The position numbers were made by a program, and so were the translations under genes. This document shows positions 52,278 to 61,335 of a stretch of DNA of 64,000 nt, one piece after another; the first letter of the stretch is position 1; each line of letters starts with the position of its first letter. The stretch spans positions 558,001 to 622,000 of the forward strand of contig JANZNS010000001.1 in assembly GCA_025153445.1 (NCBI GenBank), read 5' to 3'. The notes under the pieces are model-generated. The model was not told where the DNA came from. It did not search any database and saw nothing but the letters and a program-made list of their open reading frames with translations. This stretch comes from Marinobacter sp. BGYM27 (GTDB taxonomy: Bacteria > Pseudomonadota > Gammaproteobacteria > Pseudomonadales > Oleiphilaceae).

Positions 52278-53593
52278 GCCTTGATATCCACCAATCGATG
52301 ATCCAACTGGGTCCGCGCAGTTTGCGGCTGACCACGCCGGCATTCCAGCTCTACCACTTCTAGTCCCAGCTCGGTCAGCCTTTTCCGCAGTGCCGGTAAC
52401 TCTTCATTTGCCTGTCGCAAGGTATCCGTCTTGTCTGCCCATATGCGGGTTGAAATCTGCTGGTGCTGAAGGGCTGCCTCGAAAGTTACAGCGCCGGCTT
52501 CGTCCAGATCGAGAGACAGCGTTAACCGCCATTCGGTTACCTTGCGACGCGCGCGCTGAGCCTGGTTGTTGTCATCAGGGTCGTGGCGTTCGAGACGCAG
52601 CTGTGCTGTTCGGGGCTGCTCCTGGGTATCCAGCCATGGAAGCTCCAGTAGCCAGGTCGGTGCGGCCGGACCATCTACCGTGGTGCGCGTGGTCAGTGTC
52701 TGGCTATGAAGCTGATTAACCGTAATACGGTTCAGCATGCCGGCGAGCAAGCGCAGCATCTGGCCGGTCGTCATGGTGTCCTGACGGGCGACGGGCATCT
52801 GCGTGGAGACGGCCTGGGGGAACTGCAGCGGTGATTGCACCAGATCGTCACTGGTCATTGGGGTATAGCGGTTGAAAGCTTCGGGCTGTTCACCCTGAGC
52901 TGTCAGCAATGCTGCCACCACTCGGCCCAGTGCCAGCTTAAGGTCGGTCTGGGCGCCTTCGGGCGAGCGCGTCAGCCTGGATTCGGCAAACAGGCCGCTA
53001 TCCTGCACCCATTTGCGCAACGTCTGAATCGGATCGCTATTGGTGCCCGGCGTGAGTTCCCCGGCTTTGGGCAGGTGCTGGACCAGCGATTGTAGCGCGC
53101 TGCGTACGGATTCCAGTGCGCTGGCATTGAGCTGTTGCAGGGGGCTTGCCTGCGAGGCACTGCTGTTAAGCAGTTGAGATAGCTGCGCCAACCCCTGATC
53201 AAGTCGGTGCTGCCACGGCAAGTGTTGGGCAAGTTGCTGGGCTATGCGGGCCTGAGGGGTATTGCCTCCTTGGAGCTGCTCCATCAGTCGCAACTCGTTG
53301 CCGATTCTCACCATGCTGAGCCAGTCGCCGGGCTGAAGCTTGGCATCACTGTTGACGACCAGCGGCTTGCCGCGCACATCCAGTAGCAGCTGCTCAGGCA
53401 ACGAGCCTGTTTTCTCAAGCACTCGGGTGACCTTGGCCAGTACCTGCTGGCTTTGACGAAGCTGCAACTGATCCAGTAGTTGACGCGCGTCAAGGGCCTC
53501 AACCGCCACCTTTCCTGTGGCGGTTGAGGCTGCACTTTTGGCGGGTGTTGGCTCCGGTGTTGGCCGGGGCTGACCGGAATCCGGTAATTTCAT
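52274..53593 (-). CDS. second FliK-like hook-length control protein
   Basis: Protein of 439 residues. The N-terminal 30 residues are Pro/Ala/Ser/Thr-rich; a Gln/Leu-rich region (ARQLLDQLQLRQSQQVLAKV) follows. The C-terminal part (about 330-435) has the hook-length fold: WRLTLSLDLDEAGAVTFEAA, ISTRIWADKTDTLRQANEEL and LTELGLEVVELECRRGQPQ. It is unlike the main FliK (26943-28229) in its N-terminus. Overlap with the FlhX gene suggests the two gene products work together, perhaps as an auxiliary export-specificity pair. I do not know a named gene for it. Confidence 0.8.
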   Translation of the reverse strand: MKLPDSGQPRPTPEPTPAKSAASTATGKVAVEALDARQLLDQLQLRQSQQVLAKVTRVLEKTGSLPEQLLLDVRGKPLVVNSDAKLQPGDWLSMVRIGNELRLMEQLQGGNTPQARIAQQLAQHLPWQHRLDQGLAQLSQLLNSSASQASPLQQLNASALESVRSALQSLVQHLPKAGELTPGTNSDPIQTLRKWVQDSGLFAESRLTRSPEGAQTDLKLALGRVVAALLTAQGEQPEAFNRYTPMTSDDLVQSPLQFPQAVSTQMPVARQDTMTTGQMLRLLAGMLNRITVNQLHSQTLTTRTTVDGPAAPTWLLELPWLDTQEQPRTAQLRLERHDPDDNNQAQRARRKVTEWRLTLSLDLDEAGAVTFEAALQHQQISTRIWADKTDTLRQANEELPALRKRLTELGLEVVELECRRGQPQTARTQLDHRLVDIKA

Positions 53594-53940
53594 CTGCTGT
53601 CTTCTGTTCGCTTGGTCATTGCACCGCAGGGTGAGCCCGGGACGGCGCTCTATTGTTCTTCAGTTTCAGGCTTCTAGAGTACGCTAATCCGGCTTTCTTT
53701 GCCCATTGGCCGTGCCCCGTTCTGTTAACGAATTAATCCGGCGGGATATCGCGCTGTCTGTTGCTCTGGCGGGGCACTAAAGTCTCGCTCGTGACGTTTT
53801 GTAATATCACCCCAACAATCGGCGACGGGGCAGGGCAAACTGGTGTCAGTTTCGTTATAATTTGCGACGCATATTTTCCGCCCCTGTCGTCAGTATAGTG
53901 AATATGACGCGCGGCCATTCCTCGCTATTCAGGATACCCA
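53594..53940. other. divergent region between fliK-like gene and ccmA
   Basis: 347 bases without a recognisable gene. It must hold promoters for both directions. TATAAT at 53856-53861 is the best -10 for the ccm operon but no good -35 lies 16-18 bases ahead; TATAGT at 53896-53901 is an alternative. No terminator is needed or seen. Confidence 0.5.
53856..53861 (+). promoter_or_regulatory. candidate -10 element of the ccm operon
   Basis: Perfect TATAAT 80 bases before ccmA; a -35 is not convincing, so an activator or a weak promoter is possible. Confidence 0.3.
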
Positions 53941-54588
53941 ATGCCAGTTCCACTTCTACAAGCCAGCGGCCTTTCCTGTGAGCGGGACGACCGACTGCTT
54001 TTTGTCGATCTGGAGCTGGCGGTTGCGCCTGGCGATTTGCTACAGATCGAGGGCCCCAACGGGTCGGGGAAAACCACCTTGTTGCGTATGCTTGCGGGTC
54101 TGCATACAGGGTTTGAAGGTGAGATTCGATGGTGTGGCGAACCCCTTGCACGGCAGCGGGAGCATTTTTTGCGCAACCTGCTATATATTGGCCACCGTCC
54201 GGGGATCAAGCCTTTGCTGACGCCGCTGGAGAATCTCCGCGCTCAGCTTTCCGGCAAGCCCGGTGTAGGTGACGAACAGCTCGAATCAGCTCTGGATGCG
54301 GTGGCGTTGTTCCCGTTTATTCATGTCCCTTGTCATCATCTTTCAGCAGGGCAGCAGCGGCGTGTCGCACTGGCTGCGTTGTATCTCTCGGATGAGCCGT
54401 TGTGGATCCTGGACGAAGCCTTTACCGCCATCGACAAGGATGGCGTGGCATCGCTCGAACGCCTGCTGCACAAACGTATGTCGGCTGGCGGTGCGGTTAT
54501 TCTGACGACGCACCACCCGCTGCATGTAGACGGTGCCCGTTCACTGTCGCTGGCCAGGTTTGCGCCTGCAGCTGAGGATTTATTTTGA
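53941..54588 (+). CDS. ccmA: CcmA, heme exporter ATP-binding protein
   Basis: ABC ATPase of 215 residues. Walker A is in IEGPNGSGKTTLLRML (about residue 41), signature LSAGQQRRVALAALYLS, and Walker B WILDEAFTAID. With CcmB and CcmC it releases holo-CcmE, the heme chaperone. AGGA lies before the ATG. First gene of the nine-gene ccmABCDEFGHI operon; the stop overlaps ccmB. Confidence 0.97.
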   Translation: MPVPLLQASGLSCERDDRLLFVDLELAVAPGDLLQIEGPNGSGKTTLLRMLAGLHTGFEGEIRWCGEPLARQREHFLRNLLYIGHRPGIKPLLTPLENLRAQLSGKPGVGDEQLESALDAVALFPFIHVPCHHLSAGQQRRVALAALYLSDEPLWILDEAFTAIDKDGVASLERLLHKRMSAGGAVILTTHHPLHVDGARSLSLARFAPAAEDLF

Positions 54589-55313
54589 GCGCGATGCTGA
54601 AATTACCTCGTCTTACCCCCCGTCAGGAAAGCCAGCCTGTTTTACCGGCCCTGCTGGGCGTGTTGCGCCGTGATCTGCTGGCCAATTTCCGCCGTCGTCA
54701 GGAACTGTTCAATCCGCTGATCTTTTTTGTAATGGTGGTGGCGCTATTTCCGCTTGGCGTCAGTCCTGAGGTTGAGTTTTTACGCCAGTCCGGTGCCGGT
54801 ATCCTTTGGGTTGCGGCATTGCTGTCGACCTTGTTGTCGCTCGATCATCTGTTTCGTCATGATTTTGACGAAGGGGTGCTCGAGCAAATGTTGCTGCAGC
54901 CACAGCCTCTCTACCTGATGGTATTGGTCAAGGTGTTCAGTCACTGGCTGGTCACCGGGCTGCCGCTGGTGCTGATGACGCCGGTGCTCGGGGTAATGTT
55001 GCATCTCGACGGGAACTCTATCGGCTACCTGTGTCTAACCTTGCTGGTCGGAACACCGGTGTTGAGTTTTATCGGGGCTATTGGTGCGGCACTGACTCTG
55101 GGTCTCAGATCGGCTGGCATACTGCTTTCTTTGTTGATTATTCCGCTTTATATCCCGGTCCTTATTTTCGGTACCGGCACGGTTACGGCAGTGGCAGCCG
55201 GTTTACCGGTGGGGAGCTATATCGCGCTGCTGGGGGCTTTGCTGGTCGTCGCTATTACCTGTGCCCCTTTTGCGACCGCTGCTGCACTGCGCATCAGTGT
55301 TTCGAACAGTTGA
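54585..55313 (+). CDS. ccmB: CcmB, heme exporter membrane protein
   Basis: Membrane protein of 242 residues with six predicted helices, the ABC permease partner of CcmA. RRDLLANFRRRQELFNPLIFF at the start and LSLDHLFRHDFDEGVLEQM (the family block) are diagnostic. The start is a TTG at 54585 with GAGGA six bases ahead; an ATG nine bases later is the alternative. It overlaps ccmA and is followed by ccmC after 15 bases. Confidence 0.96.
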   Translation: MSAMLKLPRLTPRQESQPVLPALLGVLRRDLLANFRRRQELFNPLIFFVMVVALFPLGVSPEVEFLRQSGAGILWVAALLSTLLSLDHLFRHDFDEGVLEQMLLQPQPLYLMVLVKVFSHWLVTGLPLVLMTPVLGVMLHLDGNSIGYLCLTLLVGTPVLSFIGAIGAALTLGLRSAGILLSLLIIPLYIPVLIFGTGTVTAVAAGLPVGSYIALLGALLVVAITCAPFATAAALRISVSNS

Positions 55314-55328
55314 TTGGAGTCTGAATAG

Positions 55329-56096
55329 ATGTGGCAGTTTTTTCATAAGCTGGGTTCGCCCAAATGGTTCTACGGTATCGCATCGCGTTTCATGCCGTGG
55401 CTGTTGGGCTCCAGCCTTCTGCTTATGGTGGCAGGGATGGTCTGGGGGCTGGCATTTGCACCGCCTGACTACCTGCAGGGCAACAGTTACCGAATCATTT
55501 TCATTCATGTACCCACGGCCTTTCTTGCACAGTCTGCCTACGTGATGATGGCAGTTGCCGGCATTGTGACGCTGGTCTGGCGCATGAAGCTGGCGGATGT
55601 GTTCGTCAAGGCGGTGGCGCCGGTGGGCGCAGTGCTGACATTTCTGGCGCTGTTTACAGGTGCGGTATGGGGCAAGCCAACCTGGGGCACCTGGTGGATC
55701 TGGGACGCTCGACTAACCTCCATGCTGATCTTGCTCTTTCTCTACTGCGGCGTGATTGCGTTGGGTAATGCGATTGCTGACGAAAAATCGTCGGCCCGCG
55801 CTGTGGCAGTGCTGGTATTGGTTGGCGTCGTCAACATACCGATCATCAAATACTCCGTAGAGTGGTGGAACACGCTGCATCAGCCCGCCACTTTCAAGCT
55901 GACCGAGAAACCCAGCATGCCACCGGAAATGTGGGTGCCGCTGCTGGTGATGGTGTTGGCGCTCTATCTTTTCTTTGGCTGGATCGCGTGTTTACGTATG
56001 CAGAATGAAATTCTTTATCGGGAACGCCGGTCGAGCTGGGTCAAAGCCATCATGGGCACCGGTAACGCCCGCGCGTCGGCCAAGGTGACAGACTGA
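55329..56096 (+). CDS. ccmC: CcmC, heme-handling membrane protein
   Basis: Membrane protein of 255 residues with six helices and the tryptophan-rich heme motif [13 protein letters not shown] (about residue 118). Two conserved His flank it (IFIHVPTAF and WWNTLHQPA). It presents heme to CcmE. GGAG lies nine bases before the ATG. It overlaps ccmD by one base. Confidence 0.97.
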   Translation: MWQFFHKLGSPKWFYGIASRFMPWLLGSSLLLMVAGMVWGLAFAPPDYLQGNSYRIIFIHVPTAFLAQSAYVMMAVAGIVTLVWRMKLADVFVKAVAPVGAVLTFLALFTGAVWGKPTWGTWWIWDARLTSMLILLFLYCGVIALGNAIADEKSSARAVAVLVLVGVVNIPIIKYSVEWWNTLHQPATFKLTEKPSMPPEMWVPLLVMVLALYLFFGWIACLRMQNEILYRERRSSWVKAIMGTGNARASAKVTD

Positions 56097-56332
56097 TGGC
56101 TTTTGATTCCCTTCAACAGTTTTGGGAAATGGGCGGGCACGGTCCTTACGTGTGGACCTGCTATGGCGTATTTGTTGTGGCCATCGTCGCACTGGTGATC
56201 TGGTCGCGGGCACAGCGTCGACAGGTGATTCGCCGTGAACAGTGGCAGCAGCGTCTACGTAGCCATCAGCAGGCAAAGGCCGCTGAATCGTCCCCCGTAT
56301 CTGCTTCAGACTTAGACAACGAGACGCTGTAA
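56096..56332 (+). CDS. ccmD: CcmD, small heme-exporter subunit
   Basis: Small membrane protein of 78 residues. One helix (about 19-41, [19 protein letters not shown]) is followed by basic [17 protein letters not shown], the typical CcmD pattern; the N-terminus [18 protein letters not shown] is also characteristic. It stabilises holo-CcmE release by CcmABC. Overlaps both neighbours by one base. Confidence 0.94.
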   Translation: MAFDSLQQFWEMGGHGPYVWTCYGVFVVAIVALVIWSRAQRRQVIRREQWQQRLRSHQQAKAAESSPVSASDLDNETL

Positions 56333-56781
56333 TGCACCCACAACGCAAACGACGACTGACCATTATTCTGTTTCTCCTGGTAGGGCTGGGTATCGCGGTC
56401 GGGCTGGTCACCTATGCATTTCGCCAGAATATCAACCTGTTCTACGATCCCAGTCAGATAGCGGCAGGAGAGGCGCCGGCTGATGTGCGTATCCGCGCCG
56501 GCGGCATGGTCGAGGAGGGCAGTGTTGAACGTGATCCGGACAGCCTTCTGGTGAGTTTTAATGTCACCGATTTCAAACACTCGGTGACCATGCAGTACAC
56601 CGGTATCCTGCCGGATCTGTTTGCAGAAGGTCAGGGCATCGTGGCGATGGGAAAAATGAATAATGATGGCGTGTTTGTGGCGGACCAGGTGTTGGCCAAA
56701 CACGACGAGAATTACATGCCGCCGGAAGTTGCCAAAGCAATGAAAGGTAAATCGCCTGCGGCGGATACGTCTACCAACTGA
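56332..56781 (+). CDS. ccmE: CcmE, periplasmic heme chaperone
   Basis: Membrane-anchored chaperone of 149 residues. The N-terminal helix ([20 protein letters not shown]) is followed by an OB-fold periplasmic domain, with the heme-binding His in [14 protein letters not shown] (about residue 124; the HxxxY pattern). It carries heme covalently from CcmC to CcmF. It is the right length for the family. Confidence 0.97.
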   Translation: MHPQRKRRLTIILFLLVGLGIAVGLVTYAFRQNINLFYDPSQIAAGEAPADVRIRAGGMVEEGSVERDPDSLLVSFNVTDFKHSVTMQYTGILPDLFAEGQGIVAMGKMNNDGVFVADQVLAKHDENYMPPEVAKAMKGKSPAADTSTN

Positions 56782-56837
56782 GCTGTGGGCCTTTATCGGG
56801 CCGTCAACACAACAAATACATCGTTTTGGAGAAGTGA

Positions 56838-58844
56838 ATGGTTCCCGAGTTTGGCCATTTCGCACTGATACTCGCGTTGCTGCTGGCAGGATTGCTCGCC
56901 GTTATTCCCATGGCCGGATCCCTGACGGGGCGGCCGGCGCTGCTGGCATTTGCCCGCCCGCTTGCGTGTGGACAGTTTGTTTTTGTGGCGATTGCGTTCG
57001 CAGCATTGACGCAGGCCTTCCTCACGGATGATTTCTCAGTGGCCTATGTGGCCAATAACAGCAACAGCATGATGCCCTGGTACTATAAATTCAGTGCAGT
57101 CTGGGGCAGTCACGAAGGTTCTTTGTTGTTGTGGATTCTGATTCTCGCTGGCTGGACTCTGGCCGTTGCCGCCTTTAGCCGCAAGCTGCCATCGGACCTT
57201 GTTGCTCAGGTGTTGTCGATTATGGGCGTGATCAGCGTGGGGTTCTTGCTGTTCAGCCTGGTGACCTCCAATCCGTTTGAGCGCCTCTTGCCGAATATCC
57301 CCACTGATGGTGCAGACCTGAACCCGCTATTGCAGGATTTTGGTCTGGTCGTGCATCCGCCTATGCTCTACATGGGGTACGTCGGCTTCTCGGTGGCGTT
57401 CGCGTTTGCTATCGCCGCATTGATTAACGGTCGGCTCGATGCTGCCTGGGCTCGCTGGTCGCGCCCATGGACAACGGTTGCCTGGTGTTTTCTGACCGTC
57501 GGCATTGCGCTGGGTAGCTGGTGGGCCTATTACGAGTTGGGCTGGGGCGGCTGGTGGTTCTGGGACCCGGTTGAAAACGCATCATTACTGCCCTGGCTTG
57601 CGGGCACTGCGCTCATGCATTCACTTGCGGTGACAGAAAAGCGGGGCGTGTTTAAAAGCTGGACGGTGCTGCTCGCAATTATCACCTTCTCGCTTAGCTT
57701 GCTGGGAGCCTTCCTTGTGCGCTCGGGCGTTTTGACGTCGGTTCACGCCTTTGCGTCGGACCCGGAGCGCGGTCAGTTCCTGATCGCGCTATTGGCGATT
57801 ACCATAATCACATCGCTCACACTCTACGCGTTCCGTGCACCGGTGGTGCATACCCGCGTGCGCTACGGCTCGATGTCCCGCGAGATTTTCCTGCTACTCA
57901 ACAATGTACTGCTGATGGCGGCGATGTTGCTGGTGCTGGTTGGAACACTCTACCCGCTGGTACTCGACTATCTCGACGCAGGCTCTCTGTCAGTCGGTGA
58001 ACCCTTCTTCAACCTTACCTTCAGCCCGGTTGCGATAGCGATATCATTGTTGATGGGTGCGGGCATCTTCTCTCGCTGGAAGAAAACGGATGGCGGCTGG
58101 CTGGGGCGCCAGGTGCTCTGGCCGGCATCGATCAGCCTGCTGCTGGCGGTTGCCGTTCCATTGTGGATGGGCGAGCTCAAACCCTGGGCCTTTGCGGGTT
58201 GCTTTGCTGCTGCATGGATTCTGGTCGCCACCGGTCGCGATCTGTGGATGAAATCGTCGTCCAAACAGGGGCATTGGCATGGCCTCAAACGTCTTACCCG
58301 CAGTTATTACGGCATGGTGATCGGTCATCTGGGTGTGGCCGTCATTATGGCCGGCGCGACCGTGGTGACCGGCTATGGTATTGAGCGGGATGTGCGGATG
58401 GTGGAGGGCGATACCACCTCAATCGGTGATCTGACATTCCGTTTCTCAGGTATCAGCCACCATGAAGGACCGAATTACTCTGCCGAGCGCGGCACCTTTG
58501 ATATCACCCGCGATGGCGAGCCTGTGGCCACCCTGTATCCGGAAAAGCGGGTATACCGTGTTCAGCGGAGCGTGATGACCGAGGCAGGTATTGATGCCGG
58601 ATTATTCCGCGACCTGTTTGTGGCACTCGGAGAACCTGTAGGTGACGATGCCTGGGCCGTTCGGGTGCAATACAAACCGCTGATGCGCTGGGTATGGTTG
58701 GGCGCATTGCTGATGGCGCTGGGTGGTGCGCTGGCAATTTCTGATAAGCGTTACCGGATTCGGGTTAAGCAGAATGCCGCGAAAACCAATGCTGTATCCT
58801 CAAACGACCCGAAATCAGAGCCGGTTACAGGAAACGCCTCATGA
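56838..58844 (+). CDS. ccmF: CcmF, cytochrome c heme lyase subunit
   Basis: Large membrane protein of 668 residues with about 15 helices. The heme motif is GWGGWWFWDPVENASLLPWL (about residue 236-255), with conserved His in SHEGSLLLWI and MHSLAVTEKRG. It also binds a b-type heme. It attaches heme from CcmE to apocytochrome with CcmH and CcmI. Stop overlaps ccmG (ATGA). The C-terminal 20 residues are polar. Confidence 0.97.
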   Translation: MVPEFGHFALILALLLAGLLAVIPMAGSLTGRPALLAFARPLACGQFVFVAIAFAALTQAFLTDDFSVAYVANNSNSMMPWYYKFSAVWGSHEGSLLLWILILAGWTLAVAAFSRKLPSDLVAQVLSIMGVISVGFLLFSLVTSNPFERLLPNIPTDGADLNPLLQDFGLVVHPPMLYMGYVGFSVAFAFAIAALINGRLDAAWARWSRPWTTVAWCFLTVGIALGSWWAYYELGWGGWWFWDPVENASLLPWLAGTALMHSLAVTEKRGVFKSWTVLLAIITFSLSLLGAFLVRSGVLTSVHAFASDPERGQFLIALLAITIITSLTLYAFRAPVVHTRVRYGSMSREIFLLLNNVLLMAAMLLVLVGTLYPLVLDYLDAGSLSVGEPFFNLTFSPVAIAISLLMGAGIFSRWKKTDGGWLGRQVLWPASISLLLAVAVPLWMGELKPWAFAGCFAAAWILVATGRDLWMKSSSKQGHWHGLKRLTRSYYGMVIGHLGVAVIMAGATVVTGYGIERDVRMVEGDTTSIGDLTFRFSGISHHEGPNYSAERGTFDITRDGEPVATLYPEKRVYRVQRSVMTEAGIDAGLFRDLFVALGEPVGDDAWAVRVQYKPLMRWVWLGALLMALGGALAISDKRYRIRVKQNAAKTNAVSSNDPKSEPVTGNAS

Positions 58845-59377
58845 AGCGGTTGCTACTGTTTATTCCCTTGTTGTTGGCGGTTGGTCTTGGTGTGGTGTTG
58901 TTTGCCGGTATCGGCAAAGACAAGTCGGCGCTTGAGTCCGCGTTGATTGACAAACCCATGCCGGAATTCGAGTTGGCGTCGTTGCAGAACCCGGACCAGC
59001 GATACCGTTCGGATGTGTTTGAACAGAAGGTGGTGTTGCTGAATGTGTGGGGCACCTGGTGTCCGTCATGTCGGGTTGAGCATCCAGACCTGGTGCGCCT
59101 TGCCCGCGATGAGGGTGTGCCCATATATGGCCTGAATTACAAGGATAACCGTGACGCTGCTTTGCAGTGGTTGGATGAGCTGGGCAATCCTTATGAACTG
59201 GTGTTGTTTGATCCCCAGGGCAAACTGGGTTTTGACCTCGGCGTTTACGGTGCCCCCGAAACCTACATTATTGATTCAAAAGGAATCGTCCGGTTCCGTC
59301 ATGTTGGCGTGGTTGATAATGAGCTCTGGGAAACTGAACTTGAGCCCCGAATCCGCGAATTACGGGAGGACAGTTAA
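58841..59377 (+). CDS. ccmG: CcmG (DsbE), thiol:disulfide oxidoreductase
   Basis: Membrane-anchored thioredoxin of 178 residues. The N-terminal helix is about 3-22 and the active site is VWGTWCPSCRVEHP (about residue 73), Cys-Pro-Ser-Cys; YGLNYKDN and GVYGAPETYIIDSKG are DsbE-type. It keeps apocytochrome CXXCH thiols reduced. The start overlaps the ccmF stop. Confidence 0.97.
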   Translation: MKRLLLFIPLLLAVGLGVVLFAGIGKDKSALESALIDKPMPEFELASLQNPDQRYRSDVFEQKVVLLNVWGTWCPSCRVEHPDLVRLARDEGVPIYGLNYKDNRDAALQWLDELGNPYELVLFDPQGKLGFDLGVYGAPETYIIDSKGIVRFRHVGVVDNELWETELEPRIRELREDS

Positions 59378-59863
59378 TTGAGACCCCTGATTCTTGTGAT
59401 TCTCCTGTGCGTTGTGGGTACAGTCCAGGCCAGTACGGAGTCTTATCCGTTGGCGTCTGATGCTGACCGCGAGCGGTTTCAGGAGCTGACCAAAGAACTG
59501 CGTTGCCCCAAGTGCCAGAACCAGAGTATTGCCGATTCCAATGCGCCAATTGCCAGCGACATGCGCGAGGCTGTGCATAAGCTGGTGCAGGAAGGGCAGA
59601 GCAATGAAGACATCATGCTGGCGATGACCTCCCGGTTTGGTGAATTTGTGCGCTATCGGCCTGAACTGGACCCTCGCACATTCCTGCTCTGGTTTACGCC
59701 GTTGATTGTGATTGTTCTGGGTTTGATCGCCGTGGCGATCGTCGTCATAAGGTCGCGCCGAAATGCGACATCAGAACCGGTTTTAACCGAGGACGAGCGC
59801 AGTAAGGTGGATGCCATGCTGGCGCAGGTTGATGACCCCGATGCGCCGGACAATGGCCGTTAA
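59378..59863 (+). CDS. ccmH: CcmH (CycL), thioredoxin-fold heme lyase subunit
   Basis: Protein of 161 residues. A signal peptide (ending TVQAST) precedes the helical domain with LRCPKCQNQSIADSNAPIA (LRCxxCQNQ active-site motif), and a membrane helix follows (about 107-128, FLLWFTPLIVIVLGLIAVAI). It reduces apocytochrome with CcmG. A TTG start directly after the ccmG stop has GGGAGG eight bases ahead. Confidence 0.96.
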   Translation: MRPLILVILLCVVGTVQASTESYPLASDADRERFQELTKELRCPKCQNQSIADSNAPIASDMREAVHKLVQEGQSNEDIMLAMTSRFGEFVRYRPELDPRTFLLWFTPLIVIVLGLIAVAIVVIRSRRNATSEPVLTEDERSKVDAMLAQVDDPDAPDNGR

Positions 59864-59951
59864 TGGCGCTGGCGCCTCGAAAGATTAATGATAACCGTGC
59901 CAGAAGCGCCCGGTTATCCCTGACTCCTAAATCCTCTGAATGGTTTGATTT

Positions 59952-61220
59952 ATGACAACCGCTTTCTGGCTGGCCATCGTGGCATTGATCGGGCTGGCAC
60001 TGGTTTTTGTGCTGTATCCGCTGTTTTTCTACCGCCCTGAAAAAGAAGCTGTTAATGATATTCGCCATCAAAATCTGCTGGCCTATCGCTCCCGTATCGC
60101 CGAACTGGAGGCCGAAAAGGAAGCCGGTAACCTGGATGACGCGACCTATCAGCAAATGAAAGAAGAACTGGCTGGCAGCCTGCTGGATGATGTCGACAAG
60201 ACGGCGGGCCGCAAGGTGCCGGCAGGAAAGCGACCGGTGGGGCGTCGCTCGGCGATTGCGATCGGGCTGGCAAGTGTTGTGGCTATTCCGGCGCTGGCAT
60301 TCTATCTATATGACAATTGGGGCGCTGTGCCGCAGATTGAGCAGTGGCAAACCATGCGCGATATGCAGGCGTCGTCTCAGCCCGAGGGGCAACAGATGGC
60401 AGCGCTGGCACAAAAACTCCGGGAGCGGCTTGAAGAGCAGCCCGACAACCTTCAGGGCTGGGCGATGCTGGGCCGGACCTACATGAACCTTGAAAACTAT
60501 GGCGAGGCAGCCTGGGCTTTCGAGCGTCTGGCCGGGCAGGTCGAGGGGGCACCGAATGAAGCCGCGACGGCCTGGGGTCTGGTCGCGCAGGCGCGATTCT
60601 TTGATAGTAAGGGCAAAATGACAGCCCCGGTGACGACGGCAATAGCAAATGCCCAGCAGCGCAACCCTGATGAAGTGAATGCGCTGGGTTTGCTGGGTAT
60701 CAACGCGTTTGAGAGTGGCGAATACCAGCAATCGATTGATTACTGGGGGCGCATTGTCAAAGCCGCGCCTGATCACCCGCAACTGCCTTCGATTCGCAGT
60801 GGTATTGCTGAAGCCTATCGTCGGCTGGGTAAGCCGTTACCCCAGGAGCTGGCGGCACCGGAAGGCGCCAAAGTGACGGTAAGTGTCTCTTTGGCAGAGG
60901 CCTTCCAGGATAAGGTGGCACCGCAAACGACGCTATTTATCTTCGCCCAGAATGCCGAGGGTTCGCCGATGCCACTGGCGGTTGCGCGATTACAGGCATC
61001 CGACCTCCCTGCGACCGTGACACTGGATGACAGCATGGCCATGGCGCCTACCGCTCAGTTGTCAGATGCCAGCAAGGTAATACTTACGGCACGTCTGTCC
61101 CCCGCGGGTTCAGCGCAACCGCAAACCGGCGATTGGCAGGGCCAGATTGGGCAGCCGCTGGTGCTGGCCGACTATGACGGTCAACCCGTGAAACTGGTGA
61201 TTGATCAGCAACTTCAATAA
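59952..61220 (+). CDS. ccmI: CcmI (CycH), TPR apocytochrome chaperone
   Basis: Protein of 422 residues. Two N-terminal membrane helices (LAIVALIGLALVFVLYPLFF and the second near residue 97-118) flank a cytoplasmic loop. A periplasmic TPR domain (about 160-290, WAMLGRTYMNLENYGEAAWA) binds the C-terminus of apocytochrome c, and a beta-rich C-terminal domain is typical of this group (SVSLAEAFQDKVAPQTTLFI). Last gene of the ccm operon. No terminator with T-run follows; a hairpin with arms 61252-61260 and 61267-61275 is the only structure before the convergent BatD gene. Confidence 0.94.
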   Translation: MTTAFWLAIVALIGLALVFVLYPLFFYRPEKEAVNDIRHQNLLAYRSRIAELEAEKEAGNLDDATYQQMKEELAGSLLDDVDKTAGRKVPAGKRPVGRRSAIAIGLASVVAIPALAFYLYDNWGAVPQIEQWQTMRDMQASSQPEGQQMAALAQKLRERLEEQPDNLQGWAMLGRTYMNLENYGEAAWAFERLAGQVEGAPNEAATAWGLVAQARFFDSKGKMTAPVTTAIANAQQRNPDEVNALGLLGINAFESGEYQQSIDYWGRIVKAAPDHPQLPSIRSGIAEAYRRLGKPLPQELAAPEGAKVTVSVSLAEAFQDKVAPQTTLFIFAQNAEGSPMPLAVARLQASDLPATVTLDDSMAMAPTAQLSDASKVILTARLSPAGSAQPQTGDWQGQIGQPLVLADYDGQPVKLVIDQQLQ

Positions 61221-61335
61221 GACAGAGCGTTAATGTAGCTGCCGAAGCGGGGCTGTTGATCGCCGCATCAGCAGCTGGTGATGTGATAACCGACCCCGGC
61301 GGATAGGCGGCGGAGCCGGTTTATGCTGATCCCTG

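Noticed and set aside
61252-61275. GCTGTTGAT/ATCAGCAGC hairpin between ccmI and the BatD gene as a terminator
   Set aside because: Stem of nine with one wobble pair but no T-run on either strand; could only be a weak signal.
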